Of a stretch of 64,000 nt of DNA, positions 1-11,222 are shown piece after piece; position 1 is the first letter of the stretch; the number at the start of each line of letters is the position of its first letter. A program made the translations under genes and the position numbers. The stretch comes from Luidia sarsii (taxonomy: Eukaryota; Echinodermata; Asteroidea; Paxillosida; Luidiidae). Under the pieces are notes generated by a model. The model saw only the letters and a list, made by a program, of their open reading frames with translations, ran no database searches and was not told the origin of the DNA. Where the stretch lies: contig OX465114.1 in NCBI GenBank assembly GCA_949987565.1, forward strand, positions 4,306,832 through 4,370,831, in the 5' to 3' direction.

Positions 1-2
1 CG

Positions 3-512
3 GGGCAACGCTGTCAAACCATAGCATTAATCAATTTGGACTATGCTAATGTTACAGCTACTGGTGTTACATTTGTTATTGATAAACTTACGAAAACAAG
101 TAAAGTTTGCAAGCCTCATGTAGATGTTTCATTTACATCATATCCCCATGATGCTTTACTTTGTGTTATTAATGTTTTGAGAACATACCTCCAAAGAACC
201 AAACCTGTAAGAGGTACTGAGAGGCGATTATTCTTGAGTTATGTTCAACCGTACAAGGCCGTAGGTTCAGAAACTATAGGCCGTTGGATCAAAGGCACAT
301 TGAAAGCAGCTGGTATCAATACTGACAAATTTACTGCACATAGTACCAGATCAGCAGCATGTAGTACCGCTTTCAAGTACGGAGTGTCACTGGATACAAT
401 TATGAAAACTGCTGGGTGGTCAAAATGCTCCACCTTCGCCAAGTACTATAATAAGAGTATTATTACAAACCCCGCTTTTGCTAATGCGGTTCTGGGCAAG
501 AATCAGCCATAG
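3..512 (+). CDS. DIRS/Crypton-type tyrosine recombinase, C-terminal part (left end lies outside the window)
   Basis: The frame is open from the window edge to TAG at 510-512, so the protein continues upstream. Tyrosine recombinases cut and rejoin DNA through a covalent 3'-phosphotyrosine; in DIRS retroelements they integrate the circular cDNA. Seen here: GQRCQT at the extreme left, whose Arg (9-11) fits catalytic Arg I; an H-x-x-R box (HSTR, His at 339-341, Arg at 348-350); and, about 32 residues later, FAKYYNK, which holds the candidate nucleophile Tyr. The text around the box (TAHSTRSAACSTAF and AGWS) is typical of the DIRS/Ngaro recombinase group rather than phage integrases. The frame has no stop or frameshift, so this copy is young or recently active. 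A methionine at 43-45 is internal and I do not treat it as the start. The inverted repeats just downstream favour DIRS. A Crypton is the alternative. Confidence 0.8.
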   Translation, partial: GQRCQTIALINLDYANVTATGVTFVIDKLTKTSKVCKPHVDVSFTSYPHDALLCVINVLRTYLQRTKPVRGTERRLFLSYVQPYKAVGSETIGRWIKGTLKAAGINTDKFTAHSTRSAACSTAFKYGVSLDTIMKTAGWSKCSTFAKYYNKSIITNPAFANAVLGKNQP

Positions 513-763
513 AATTCACCTGTGTATCAGGCAACTTATTCAGTTATTTGATTCTTACTGAAACGTAAATATGAAAATGTCATATAAGGACCGACGCTTC
601 AATTTATGTTTTAATGTTCACACACGGCGTGAATAAAATATCCAATAAAGAGATGTGCATGTATTCTGAGGAACATGAATGGTTGTTTCCTTTACTTGGT
701 TTGCATTCAGAGTTGCTCCAAACATCATACGTAAGGCCGAGGTGCTATGTGGTGACGAGGTAG

Positions 764-1127
764 AATTTAAAAATTAAACGAAATGAAATGAAATGAAATT
801 GAAGTTTAATTGGAATTCTACCGAGTCACCACTAGCACTGAAGGACTTACGTTCCCTCCCAAGTCATTAATGACGGAAAAAGTAAACCGATGCCCTCCCG
901 TTGACTGACTGCAAACGTTCTACGTACAAAAATGCCCTGAGGCGTAAGTGCCGGGGCACGGTTATATAGGGGCGCGCTCTTTTGTTAAAAGAACTCTCTC
1001 AAGTGTGACAATAGAATACCGGTGGCAGGTGCAATCTCACGTAAGTCCTTCAGTGCTAGTGGTGACTCGGTAGAATTCCAATTAAACTTCAATTTCATTT
1101 CATTTCATTTCGTTTAATTTTTAAATT
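764..1127. repeat. 89-bp perfect inverted repeat (764-852 / 1039-1127) with an additional imperfect hairpin
   Basis: Positions 764-852 and 1039-1127 are exact reverse complements, both containing an (AAATG)n tract and a boundary ACGTAAGTCCTTCAGTGC. The 35 bp before the left arm (729-763) resemble the start of the right arm in direct orientation, so 729-852 is itself an imperfect palindrome. The 186-bp spacer contains GGGGCACGGTTATATAGGGG. The layout fits the termini of a DIRS element. Confidence 0.75.
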
Positions 1128-4100
1128 ATCCTAGAACCTTACAGTACATTGGTGTGGTAGTACATGTACTGTACAAAATGTATATCCATGCTTACTGCAG
1201 ATCAACAAGGTTAATAGAAAACTTCGGTCAGCTTCGGTCTAGTGGTTATGAAAGCATTGGACAGGCTGTCTTAAGGTCTTTCTCTGCACAATTTGTAAAA
1301 TGGTGAGTAAGTCTGCCTTTCGACCTCGTGCTACATGTAAATGAGTTGTGACTTGTATTCACACGACCCCTTATGATGCAATCAAGTATCTGGACACTGA
1401 GACCAGACAAGTGCCCAAAATCTTTCAATTTTGCTTTGCTGGTGAATATAGGAAAGTTCCAAATCAGTAAGGCAAAATGGTAGCCTGAAACCTCTCAATT
1501 CCCAACATATTCTTACCATTGCATAGATAGACATCAGTATCCAAAGCAGTGAATTCTTAGCTCATCACAGCAATCATATATATCTGAAAGATAAATGCAT
1601 GTCATCAAACGCAAGTTAAATGACTGAAGGTCTCACAAGGTATAAACAAGAAAACTACTAGAAAAAAAATAAAATGAAATGCGACTTGTGAGAACATACA
1701 GTTACCAAAACACAATATGTAAATTGGTTTGGTTGAAATTGAAAGCAAAATAAGCAAATTCACTGCAAGACAGTGATGCAAAGAAAGATTATTTTGTTTA
1801 TAACAAGGCAAAACTCTTCATCATGTTTTGATCCATACATTTATGCGCACAGTATGATGACACTGTCTACCACTGAAGGGGTTTGGGACAAAAATAGTAA
1901 CGTTTCACAAGCATCAGATCCAGCAATTTCTCGGTTGCTTATGCATTCCAATGGCAAATTGTCCTGAACACCATGAGCCAAGGCTTATCAACTATCAAGA
2001 CTGTCCTGTATATCACCATAGACAATAAACATACATGTACCAAGGCTTGTTGGTACATGTTTCAGTGGGATACACTATGCACAAACTGATAAACAATGTT
2101 TTTAAATATCAGCTATTGTATTTATAGGTTTGTATATCATTTCGTACATGATATCACTAGCAAGAATACAAAATAAACACCAGGTTTCATAATGATTGCA
2201 ATATCCAGTTCTATGTTTATGGAACACATACATATGATGTCATCATGACATCACAACAACAGATGATCAATGCTAATTTAATTAGTAATTTATAAAGTTT
2301 GAATGTCAACAATTTTAATGCCATATGAATATTCATAGGCTCAGAGAGGCTGTAACCCAATACCAGAAAATGAATACAGAAGTTCAAAAACTTCAACTAT
2401 GGATCAAACTTCAAAATTTACTGTATAAAACCTCTACAAATATTATGTGTGTCATCTGTTGTTCAACAAAGAAACTGGGGGCATAACTGAGGGCGTATCA
2501 GTGTATAGTCCAGTTGATGGCTGAAATAGCATTCAATATACATACCCAGGCGGCGGCATAATCACGAAAATAGCAAGCATGAACATGTACATGAATCCAA
2601 TTAATCACATACCGTACACTCTGCAAGCATTCTTTAGGTACAAGTCATCAAGTCCTTATACACTGTAGTTGTCATTGAGAATCAAGTCATGAAAAATAAG
2701 ACTCCAGTGAGACTAAAGTATTCCACTGGACAAAGTGTTCTATAAATCCAGATCCATTCTTGTTTTACAAATCTACACATTTATATTCGTAGGGGTTTAT
2801 GTAAATGTAACACTGTCTTCAATGTATGGCTATTATGTTCATGAATATTTGCAAACCATCTTATGTACAGTACTACATTAAATGTACATTTTCTGCAGGC
2901 AAAAATCACGTCTGTTTTCATTTCTTGATCAAACTTTGTTTACCCTCATTTGATATTTATTTTTCCTTTAAAATATCAAGTTTTAAATGCACAATTGATT
3001 CAGAATAATCAATTGGCCCAGATGATGCCATTTCTTGGTATTTACTGTATAGGGGAAGTTTTCGGATAGCCAAAAAATCTTGCTGAGTGTGTTTGATTGC
3101 TTTTTAAAATCAAGCTGTATAAAAACCAAGATTTGTATTTCAACCAAGACAGATTGTCTGGAAGGCTGTACTCAATAGTACTGAGTCCAATTACACAAAC
3201 ACACTGAAGCTTGTAACAACCTAATGTATGTTCAAACGGCAAAATCTACATTGATGCCTGGTGCACTCAGATGTGTAGCCAAGTCTAGCATGTAGTAACC
3301 TCTAGGCTGTGTAGAAAAGAATAAACCAATCACATCCTCAGTAATAAACTTCACTATAAAATGGCTTTTTGAAGATTTGGCCTTAGAAATGATGCCCAAC
3401 TATCCTTCCAAATTATCCGTACATTCCTATTTGTTGAAAAATACTCGATAAACTAAATAATGCCATTTGGGAAAACTAACAGAATGGAGTACACTACTGT
3501 TGTGAAATGTTCATGCTTTAGAAATCATCCATTAACATATCCAAAGTAGATAGGATTGAAACCAGCTTTGTTTCAATTTTTGGCCTCGAGCTTGTCAGTA
3601 ATCTTGTCAATGAATGATCTTATTCTCCCCTCCCTCCTATCATTGGGTTTGTTTCCGTCCAATGGGGTCATGACTCAGCACTCAGCAGACACACAGTTTA
3701 CTTTTGATCCTGCAGCCGTTTTCACGAAACTTCAAACTTACGCAACAGTTTGCTGCCTTTTCTAAATGGTGCAGAAAAGAGCCATTGTGGCGCAAGACTT
3801 GCGTAACATTTGTACGTTGCAGAGCTTAAGCAACTTTTCTTGAAATCGCTGCTGATCCCACAGTGATCGCGCGTGGAGCATGGGAAGCAGTCTCCAAAGG
3901 TTATTCACACACAGGTCAATAATCATATATGCAGTTGAACATCACTCCGGCCATGACGCTCAAAAACCAATTGGACACAACACGAAATAGACGTACAAGC
4001 ACTACAGAAAGCTTGTAGAATCCCCTAGCAAACCACTCTCTGCTTAAACAAAAGTGTATTTTTTAGGCTAATTCGGGGGGGGGGGGTGAATTGCCTGTAG

Positions 4101-5671
4101 AAATCACATGAATTACAAATTGATATTAAATGTATGTCAAAAATCAACTGAAAGTACGAATGGAAAAACCAAAATCTAAGGAGTGTTTTTGGAGAATCAA
4201 GAAATGACTCGTGAATCCTTGTTGAGTAGAGTTGAGTTGAGTGGAGTCGGACCAACTCTGATGAGAACGTAGGTACCAGTTTCTTTCTGAATACGCACAC
4301 ACCTATGGGCTCCACAGATTGGTTTATTTGGCATGACATTTTCATTTGTTGGTATGGGGCATTGCCATGTGCATTAATGTAGACCCTTTATTCATGATTA
4401 AAAAAGGACTTGGTTTCGTGCATTTAGCCACGCTTGCACCAGACACCATCACTCTAACTTGCTGGATCAGATCCCAAGAGGTGGATCTGCTACGGTCAGC
4501 GTGCCTTCGCCAGGGCAGCACCTGCCATTTGTAATAAACTCCCAGCTTCACTCCGTTCAAATTACATCCTTAGATATCTTCAATCGTCAATAGAGAATTG
4601 TAATCTCATTTTCTTTGTTAGAATGATCTCATTTGTGCTAAAGTTCTTTACATCATCCTTGCAGGATTTGATCCTCCTTGTGAGATCAGGTGTAAACAAG
4701 GTACCAGACTCATGTGGCAGGAACAAACCCTGAAAAACCTGAGGAGTTTTGTTTTGGCAAAGTCCATGTTTATAATTTTGAATATTTTCAAATGAACACA
4801 AATAAAAGCACACATGCTTAAGGGGACAGAATTAAGGTAAAACTTGAGACCTCTTTGTCTGTTTGAAAACAAAGTGTACGGCCTTTCTCTGTCGTCTTTT
4901 TTATTTAATTCAAAATACTAACCAATGAAAAACGCTGACAAAAGTAACATCACATTGTGAATTAATACTGAAAGTTCTTACTACCCACCAAGTTTCATGA
5001 AGGTATCATGATCTGATGCCTTCTATATTCTTTGAAAATCCAACCTTTGAAGATGTGACGATGCTCACTCCACAGTGGAAATGATCACATGGCTGGAATC
5101 CACATGGAATTCTGTTCCCTTGCTCCAATACTGACACACAGACTTCCCTGCATATTTTCCACTGGACTGAGGCTGACCACTCTGGACTCCCTGGAGTGCA
5201 GACTATTCTGTCAAAGGCTGCACAGCACACAAGCAAGAAACCTGTGCAAAATACATGTACATGCTCTGCAATGACCACAAAGTGCACGGTGCACCCTTTC
5301 TGAAGATCCAACTGAAGCTAGAATAGTGCCAGGTTGGACTCACTGCTATATAAAGAAAACTATTGAGGTCTTTTCACACTACAGCAAATCGCAGGGTTGT
5401 ACACGGGTCCGACCCATGTGAGAGTGACTGACCCATTTACAATGCAAGATTTAAACATAGCGTCAATCAGTGTAAAGCCCTCCACCCATGTTGAAACTTG
5501 TCCTCCTCTGGAGGTGGGCTGAGAGTGGTTGACCCATGTTGAAAGTAGTAGTGTGAATGCCCTTCCAATGCAACATGTAGCAGTAGGTACTGTAGTTATG
5601 TAACTGAAAAGAAAAAGCAAATTTTGGGACTTTTGTGCTTGTATCCCATGTACATGTATGCTTGAGCAGTA
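1128..5671. other. Gene-free AT-rich stretch
   Basis: I see no conserved coding sequence, tRNA or long tandem repeat. Frames are short and on both strands without recognisable motifs. Contents include ACATGTAC words, a run of ten or more G at about 4075-4087, and a diffuse region of GGTC/GACC short inverted pieces at 5390-5560 that may be an eroded mobile element. Confidence 0.6.
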
Positions 5672-6384
5672 TTAACCACTTCGTGCCGGGACCTCCGAAT
5701 CCGGAGCTCCATTGGCTTGACTATACGACGGGGCCCTCCGAATCCGGGCACTACTATTGTCCACATTTTAAACAAAGACTCTTTTCAGCTTAGAACAAAG
5801 CAATATGAATCAGTACAAAGACTCTTTATGACGCAAGTTGCCACATGAATTGCAAGATTAGCAGCAGTAATTATGCAATTGTGGGACTTTTACTGTGGAG
5901 GATCGAGGGATACCGCGCTGCAGATGAAAGCACGTGGGGGACATTATCTTTGCATGCCACACAGCCCAACGGTCGTCGGTCTGGCATTGGAATTCCCCCC
6001 ACATTCTTTACCGTAATCTGTACGCTCGGTTGTGGCCGACCAACTCGAAGATTTGACTGCCTGGAGTGGAGGCTGGAGTCTGTGGTCAGCGATTGTCAGC
6101 AGCGTACACGCACGCACACGCACACATACATCCATTACGGTCTATTGACGATGCACAAAGGGACTTTTTTCGAATGGATAATCTCTTGACAAAAGCCACA
6201 ACGACGTCAAAATTGTGCCAGGTTTTACTCTCTTGTACCAATAGTATACCCTTATCGATTTATTTCACAGAAATACAATGTATATTGTTCCGATTGTTTT
6301 AGCGAGATTTGAAAATGATGCATTGTTCAACAACCCTTGTATGGCAGTCATCGGCGCTGAAAACCCCCCGGCGCAAAGTGGTTA
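5672..6384. mobile_element. TTAA-flanked non-autonomous element, piggyBac-like (copy A)
   Basis: TTAA lies at 5672-5675 and 6381-6384. The termini are inverted: CCACTTCGTGCCGGG at the left, and the right end reads CCACTTTGCGCCGGGGGG on the other strand. TTAA duplication with a CC-initial terminus is the piggyBac pattern. No transposase frame is present. Copies B and C share the internal CCTCCGAATCCGG motif and/or the 3' part. Confidence 0.75.
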
Positions 6385-6901
6385 AAGGGGAATGAAACCA
6401 GAGAAAAATGATGGCTTATCTAATTGGGCATTAAAAACAACCTACAATTGCCTATGTGCTACTCACCTACGAGTTTCATAAATAGGGAAAAATCGTGGAA
6501 TTCAGTGGTCAAATTCGCATTCCCGCAAACGCCATCTTTTTGAATGGCCCGCCAGTCACTGCGGGGGGTGTGACATAACGACGGAAAACTCCCGCATGGG
6601 CCCGGATGGATGTACCCCTCCTACATGTACAGTGTATATACTGCGAGCAGTTTTTATACACTCACGAGCTAAACGATGGTGTACCGTACTGCCAGGCTTT
6701 TGGATGTCAAAATGCAAGCAGGAAAAAGCTGGGGAAATCTTTCCATGCAGTTCTCAACAAGGACAAGAGACCTGAGTTTTTTAGGAAGTGGGCTTTTTCC
6801 CTCTTTATGAAACTCATAGGTGAGTAGCACATAGGTAATTGTAGGTTGTTTTTAACACCCAAACAGATAAGCCAACATTTTCCCCCGGGTTTCATTCCGC
6901 T
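6385..6901. mobile_element. Kolobok/T2-like element with long terminal inverted repeats
   Basis: It is flanked by TTAA at 6381-6384 (shared with the neighbouring piggyBac-like element) and 6902-6905. The ends read TTAAAGGGGAATGAAACC and, on the other strand, TTAAAGCGGAATGAAACC; about 110 bp of each end are inverted copies of one another. TTAAAGGRR with TTAA duplications is the hallmark of the T2/Kolobok group, whose transposases can carry THAP domains. This copy carries a THAP fragment and lacks a transposase. Confidence 0.75.
6606..6827 (+). pseudogene. THAP-type zinc-finger fragment inside the Kolobok-like element
   Basis: The frame has a C-x4-C pair (CQAFGC) followed by NASRKK, GKSFHAV and RKWAF, which match the first half of a THAP (C2CH) DNA-binding domain. 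The second zinc ligand pair (C-x2-H) is missing: the frame runs straight into the right terminal inverted repeat and stops. THAP domains in Kolobok transposases bind the element ends. The remnant therefore looks like the N-terminal domain of a deleted transposase. It is unlikely to make a folded zinc finger, and the ATG at its start may not be a real start. Confidence 0.6.
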
Positions 6902-6905
6902 TTAA

Positions 6906-7497
6906 CTGAACAACACAATACACTGGTAGAAACTTGCACTTGTAGCATGACAGCCAATTTGTGCATAGTGTGAACACACAGCACAATTGTTACCTTTTCA
7001 TGGGGTGGGGCCAGATACGGACACCTGTAAAAGTTAGTACATGCAGTGTGGAAAGGCCTTAAGCAGTGTGCTTTGCAGAAATGTACATTTTTCCAATTTG
7101 GACTGACTTGACTTGCGTAACTTGCGATTGAATGGGCACTCAAGCGAGAAACATTTGGACATTTATCTCCCCATCATGGGAGGCACATGGGAGGAAAAGG
7201 ATAACATCAACCACAAGATTAATGTCTACCCTTTTATATGAATATATATTAAGTTTGATTTATATGTATTTTTGACATTTTTAAAAAGTTTTCTTCCCGA
7301 CATCATGTTCTTCAAACTTAGCACGTGCATTATCTGGGTGGAAATAAATGTTCCAACTGATAGTCAAATGATTTCCTGGTGACTACACATTTCTTTCTTC
7401 TGGGCAGTAGTGCATCATTTAGTGTGTCTCCTTGAAGCATCAATATCACATCACTGGTCAATATTATTGTTTACATGTTGTACCAGGCTTGCCAGAG
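6906..7497. other. Gene-free spacer
   Basis: AT-rich non-coding sequence between the Kolobok-like element and the inverted end of the minisatellite composite. I see no motif, RNA gene or repeat unit in it. Confidence 0.5.
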
Positions 7498-7874
7498 GCA
7501 TGCCCATTATAAAAAGGGAAGACGCTTAATATCAACAGAGTAGAAGGCCAACAGGCTTCGGTCATTTGGGATCTCTCGGTCGGGACCATTCGATACTTCG
7601 GGTTCGTATACCGATCGGGCGCGTACGCTAATTATACGAACTTCCTCCGGACATATAATCTGTACTATATTGTGCATGTGGAAATACCGTGTTTATTGAT
7701 GCTGGGTAACAGCAGTTTACTTCTACATGTATCATGCATGGAGGAAGGTTGTTACCGGTCTGATGCGCGAATGTCTGTCTGGCAGAGCAGCTTTCTGGCT
7801 CTTGAGCAAGGCGGCTTTATGGCTCTTGCAGTCTTGAGCAAGGTAGCTTTTATGGCCTGTGAGGGGTTGGCACA

Positions 7875-9291
7875 GAAATTGTGCATGCCTGCTGACTCTG
7901 TTGATAGGTCGTCAGTATCAACACTGTGAGCGGTTCCCATAGAAATCATGCCTGCCCGCTGACTGTTGATAGGTCGTCAGTATCAACACTGTGAGCGGTT
8001 CCCATTGAAATCAAGCCTGCCCGCTGACTGTTGATAGGTCGTCAGTATCAACACTGTGAGCGGTTCCCATTGAAATCATGCCTGCCTGCTGACCGTTGAT
8101 AGGTCGTCAGTATCAACACTGTGAGCGGTTCCCATTGAAATCATGCCTGCCCGCTGACTGTTGATAGGTCGTCAGTATCAACACTGTGAGCGGTTCCCAT
8201 TGAAATCATGCCTGCCCGCTGACTGTTGATAGGTCGTCAGTATCAACACTGTGAGCGGTTCCCATAGAAATCATGCCTGCCCGCTGACTGTTGATAGGTC
8301 GTCAGTATCAACACTGTGAGCGGTTCCCATTGAAATCAAGCCTGCCCGCTGACTGTTGATAGGTCATCAGTATCAACACTGTGAGCGGTTCCCATTGAAA
8401 TCATGCCTGCCTGCTGACCGTTGATAGGTCGTCAGTATCAACACTGTGAGCGGTTCCCATTGAAATCATGCCTGCCCGCTGACTGTTGATAGGTCGTCAG
8501 TATCAACACTGTGAGCGGTTCCCATTGAAATCAAGCCTGCCTGCTGACTGTTGATAGGTCGTCAGTATCAACACTGTGAGTGGTTCCCATTGAAATCGTG
8601 CCTGCCTGCTGACTCTGTTGACAGGTCGTCAGTATCAACACTATGAGTGGTTCGCATAGAAATCGTGCCTGCCTGCTGACTCTGTTGATAGGTCGTCAGT
8701 ATCAACACTGTGAGCGGTTCCCATAGAAATCGTGCATGCCTGCTGACTCTGTTGATAGGTTGTCAGTATCAACACTGTGAGCGGTTCCCATAGAAATCAT
8801 GCCTGCCTGCTGACTCTGTTGATAGGTCGTCAGTATCAACACTGTGAGCGGTTCCCATAGAAATCGTGCCTGCCTGCTGACTCTGTTGATAGGTCGTCAG
8901 TATCAACACTGTGAGCGGTTCCCATAGAAATCGTGCATGCCTGCTGACTCTGTTGATAGGTTGTCAGTATCAACACTGTGAGCGGTTCCCATAGAAATCA
9001 TGCCTGCCTGCTGACTCTGTTGATAGGTCGTCAGTATCAACACTGTGAGCGGTTCCCATAGAAATCGTGCCTGCCTGCTGACTCTGTTAATAGGTCGTCA
9101 GTATCAACACTGTGAGCGGTTCCCATAGAAATCATGCCTGCCTGCTGACTCTGTTGATAGGTCGTCAGTATCAACACTGTGAGCGGTTCCCATAGAAATC
9201 ATGCCTGCCTGCTGACTCTGTTAATAGGTCGTCAGTATCAACACTGTGAGCGGTTCCCATAGAAATCGTGCCTGCCCGCTGACTCTGTTGA
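7875..9291. repeat. 65-67-bp minisatellite, about 21 copies
   Basis: Monomer core: GTCAGTATCAACACTGTGAG, then CGGTTCCCAT, GAAATC and GCCTGCC. The first half of the array has 65-bp units joined by GCTGACTGTTGAT. The second half has 67-bp units joined by GCTGACTCTGTTGAT. TTGATA and TATCAA within a unit can pair to form small hairpins. No spacers occur, so this is a tandem repeat and not CRISPR. Confidence 0.95.
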
Positions 9292-9299
9292 TACATGTA

Positions 9300-10637
9300 C
9301 ACTGGCGTGCAAAAGTCTGATCACACTCACACGTGCGTTTTTTCAAAGACCTGTTTTATAGAAAAACTTTCTGAATTTCACATAAAATGTCAAACCTGTG
9401 TCATGTGTGTTTATTTTAATCAAATATAATCATATAAATTTCCACGGTGTCAAAACATCCAGTGACTCCACAACGACGATGATTTCACGACAGCTTTTTT
9501 CAACGTGCAAAACCGCCATCTTGAATGGCCTTATATTACGTATTCATGAGTTCGTGAATACATTATCTAGGCATTTAAACCAATGGCAACAAAGTGCACA
9601 CAGCGGGAAAGTCTTTGTAATGAATAATTATGAGGTGATATGAACCCCCATTCGTAAAAATAAACTAGGCTATTATAGAAGCTGGGTTCGGCTTTGCATT
9701 GAGATCGTTCCCGCAACCAACGATGGTGAGGAACGCTCCACTAACCGACTTAAAAAAAGGGGCGTTTGCTGCATTTCAGCGGGAGGGATGTCAAACCATA
9801 AGTTTTAAAACAGATCGCTGTAAGCGAGAATGCTGTTAGATAAAATCTGAGAAAGTTTCAGGAATATGGGAATATGGATGTCCGGCCAAGATCAGGTCAT
9901 TTACGGGCTTCTACGGATCTACGGAGAGGAATCACAGGCATCTCGCGAGATTATCCCGACGCACCCCCTTCCTTAGCTGGCGATCGACTTCGCCAACGTC
10001 AGTGGTGTCAGGGTTCAACAAAGCACCGTGTCCTGCCGATTGGCTGAGATCAATCTTCATGTAAGGGTTGCTGGACACAAGCCCTGCCTTGCAGTTAGCA
10101 CAAGTTAGAGGCGACGATCTGCCCGGCCCGTGGCCCGGTGTCGCGGGTTCTGAAACTGTTCGAGAATTTCCGGGACGATTTGGATCACTGTTTACAGCGT
10201 GAAACGTGACCCCTAAATACGAACGAATTGTTCCAGAATCTCAATTGGATTTGGCATGGACTGGACCTCCAGGGTATCACAAATCACTTGGCTTCAATAA
10301 CAAGGCATTTTCAAGCTGTCATTGACGCTGGCGGGGCCGTTACACTTGCTGAAACGTGGCTAACTTTCGTGTTTTTATCGTGCACTGGGCGCCGCCATCT
10401 TGGATTTTGCCGACTCTCCGTTAATTTTGTGCACACCGAACACGAACATCTTCATATTCTGACACTTTTATCACTTTAAGGGAATGATTCATGGAATATA
10501 ACGTGATTTTAACAGAATGTGGATATTCACAAAGACACTAGTATAGTTTTAATTTACTTCTTTGTTGATTAATTGATGATCAAAATACAAACAGTTTTTT
10601 GTACGAGTGGGTGCGATCAGACTTTTGCACAGCAGTG
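9300..10637. mobile_element. Tc1/mariner-like non-autonomous element inserted in the minisatellite
   Basis: The left end is CACTGGCGTGCAAAAGTCTG and the right end, read on the other strand, is CACTGCTGTGCAAAAGTCTG; both continue ATC(A/G)CAC. TA lies at 9298-9299 and 10638-10639, the expected Tc1/mariner target. The array reads TTGATA before and TAGGTTATCAGTATC after, so removing the insert rejoins a monomer. Six extra bases (CATGTA) sit at the left join. No transposase D,D,D/E frame is seen. The interior contains GC-richer sequence at 9700-10480 of unknown origin. Confidence 0.8.
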
Positions 10638-10639
10638 TA

Positions 10640-10848
10640 GGTTATCAGTATCAACACTGTGAGTGGTTCCCATTGAAATCAAGCCTGCCTGCTGACTCAG
10701 TCTATTGATAGGTCGTCAGTATCAACACTGTGAGAGGTTCCCATAGAAATCATGGCTGCCCACTGACTCTATTGCCATGATAGGTCGTCAGTATCAACAC
10801 TGAGCGGTTCGCACAGAAATCATGTCTGCCCGCTGACGCCGGGATCAA
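10640..10848. repeat. Continuation of the 65-67-bp minisatellite, three degenerate copies
   Basis: GGTTATCAGTATCAACACTG resumes directly after the TA of the Tc1-like insert, followed by three diverged monomers ending GCCCGCTGACGCC at about 10840. Confidence 0.9.
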
Positions 10849-11222
10849 ATCCCACAATTATGTTTTCATACTACTGTATAATACATTTCGCTTACATTAG
10901 ATACTTGCTTGAAACAAGGTCCAGAATTATTCTTATTGGACCTGTAAAATCATTTTAAAATCACGTTGACCATCAAAGCTTTGCGTACAGAAAGCTTATT
11001 ATTACTATTATTAGACTATACTGTAAAGTGTACAATGTACTGTAGATGTAAAGTACAGGATGTACGAGACAGGCAGGACCCGTACGTCCGCACATGTCCG
11101 CATCCCGTCCGTACGCATCAACAAATTTACACTTGGCTGGATGACGTCATCACCGAAGTACCGAAGTCCACTGGCCTGCCTACTCTGTTGATATTAAGCG
11201 TCTTCCTTATAAAAGCCATGCT

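Larger units (their letters stand above)
3..1127 (+). mobile_element. 3' end of a DIRS-like retroelement
   Basis: The recombinase frame is followed by about 215 bp of non-coding sequence and then by a pair of long inverted repeats (764-852 and 1039-1127) enclosing a GC-richer spacer. DIRS elements characteristically carry the recombinase at the 3' end followed by inverted repeat/internal complementary sequences used to form circles. The gag and reverse transcriptase parts would lie left of the window. The right boundary is inferred from the end of repeat identity at 1127. Confidence 0.55.
7498..11222. mobile_element. Candidate composite element: about 50-bp inverted ends around a minisatellite
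   Basis: The left end (7498-7550) contains GGAAGACGCTTAATATCAAC followed by AGAGTAG. The exact reverse complement of both lies at the right end (11170-11222), together with a shared GCATG and TATAA-containing outer part. Between them lies the 65-67-bp minisatellite, itself split by a Tc1-like insertion. The right end also resembles a diverged minisatellite monomer (GCCTGCC...CTCTGTTGATA...CCCATAGAA), so the ends and the monomers may share an origin. I found no clean target duplication. A satellite-carrying MITE or Helitron-like element is the leading idea. Confidence 0.45.

Noticed and set aside
5390..5560. A mobile element suggested by GGGTCCGACCC-like pieces
   Set aside because: The inverted pieces are short and I could not define ends or a duplication.
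7875..9291. CRISPR-like appearance of regularly repeated 65-67-bp units
   Set aside because: Units are head to tail with no variable spacers, and the surrounding genome is animal.
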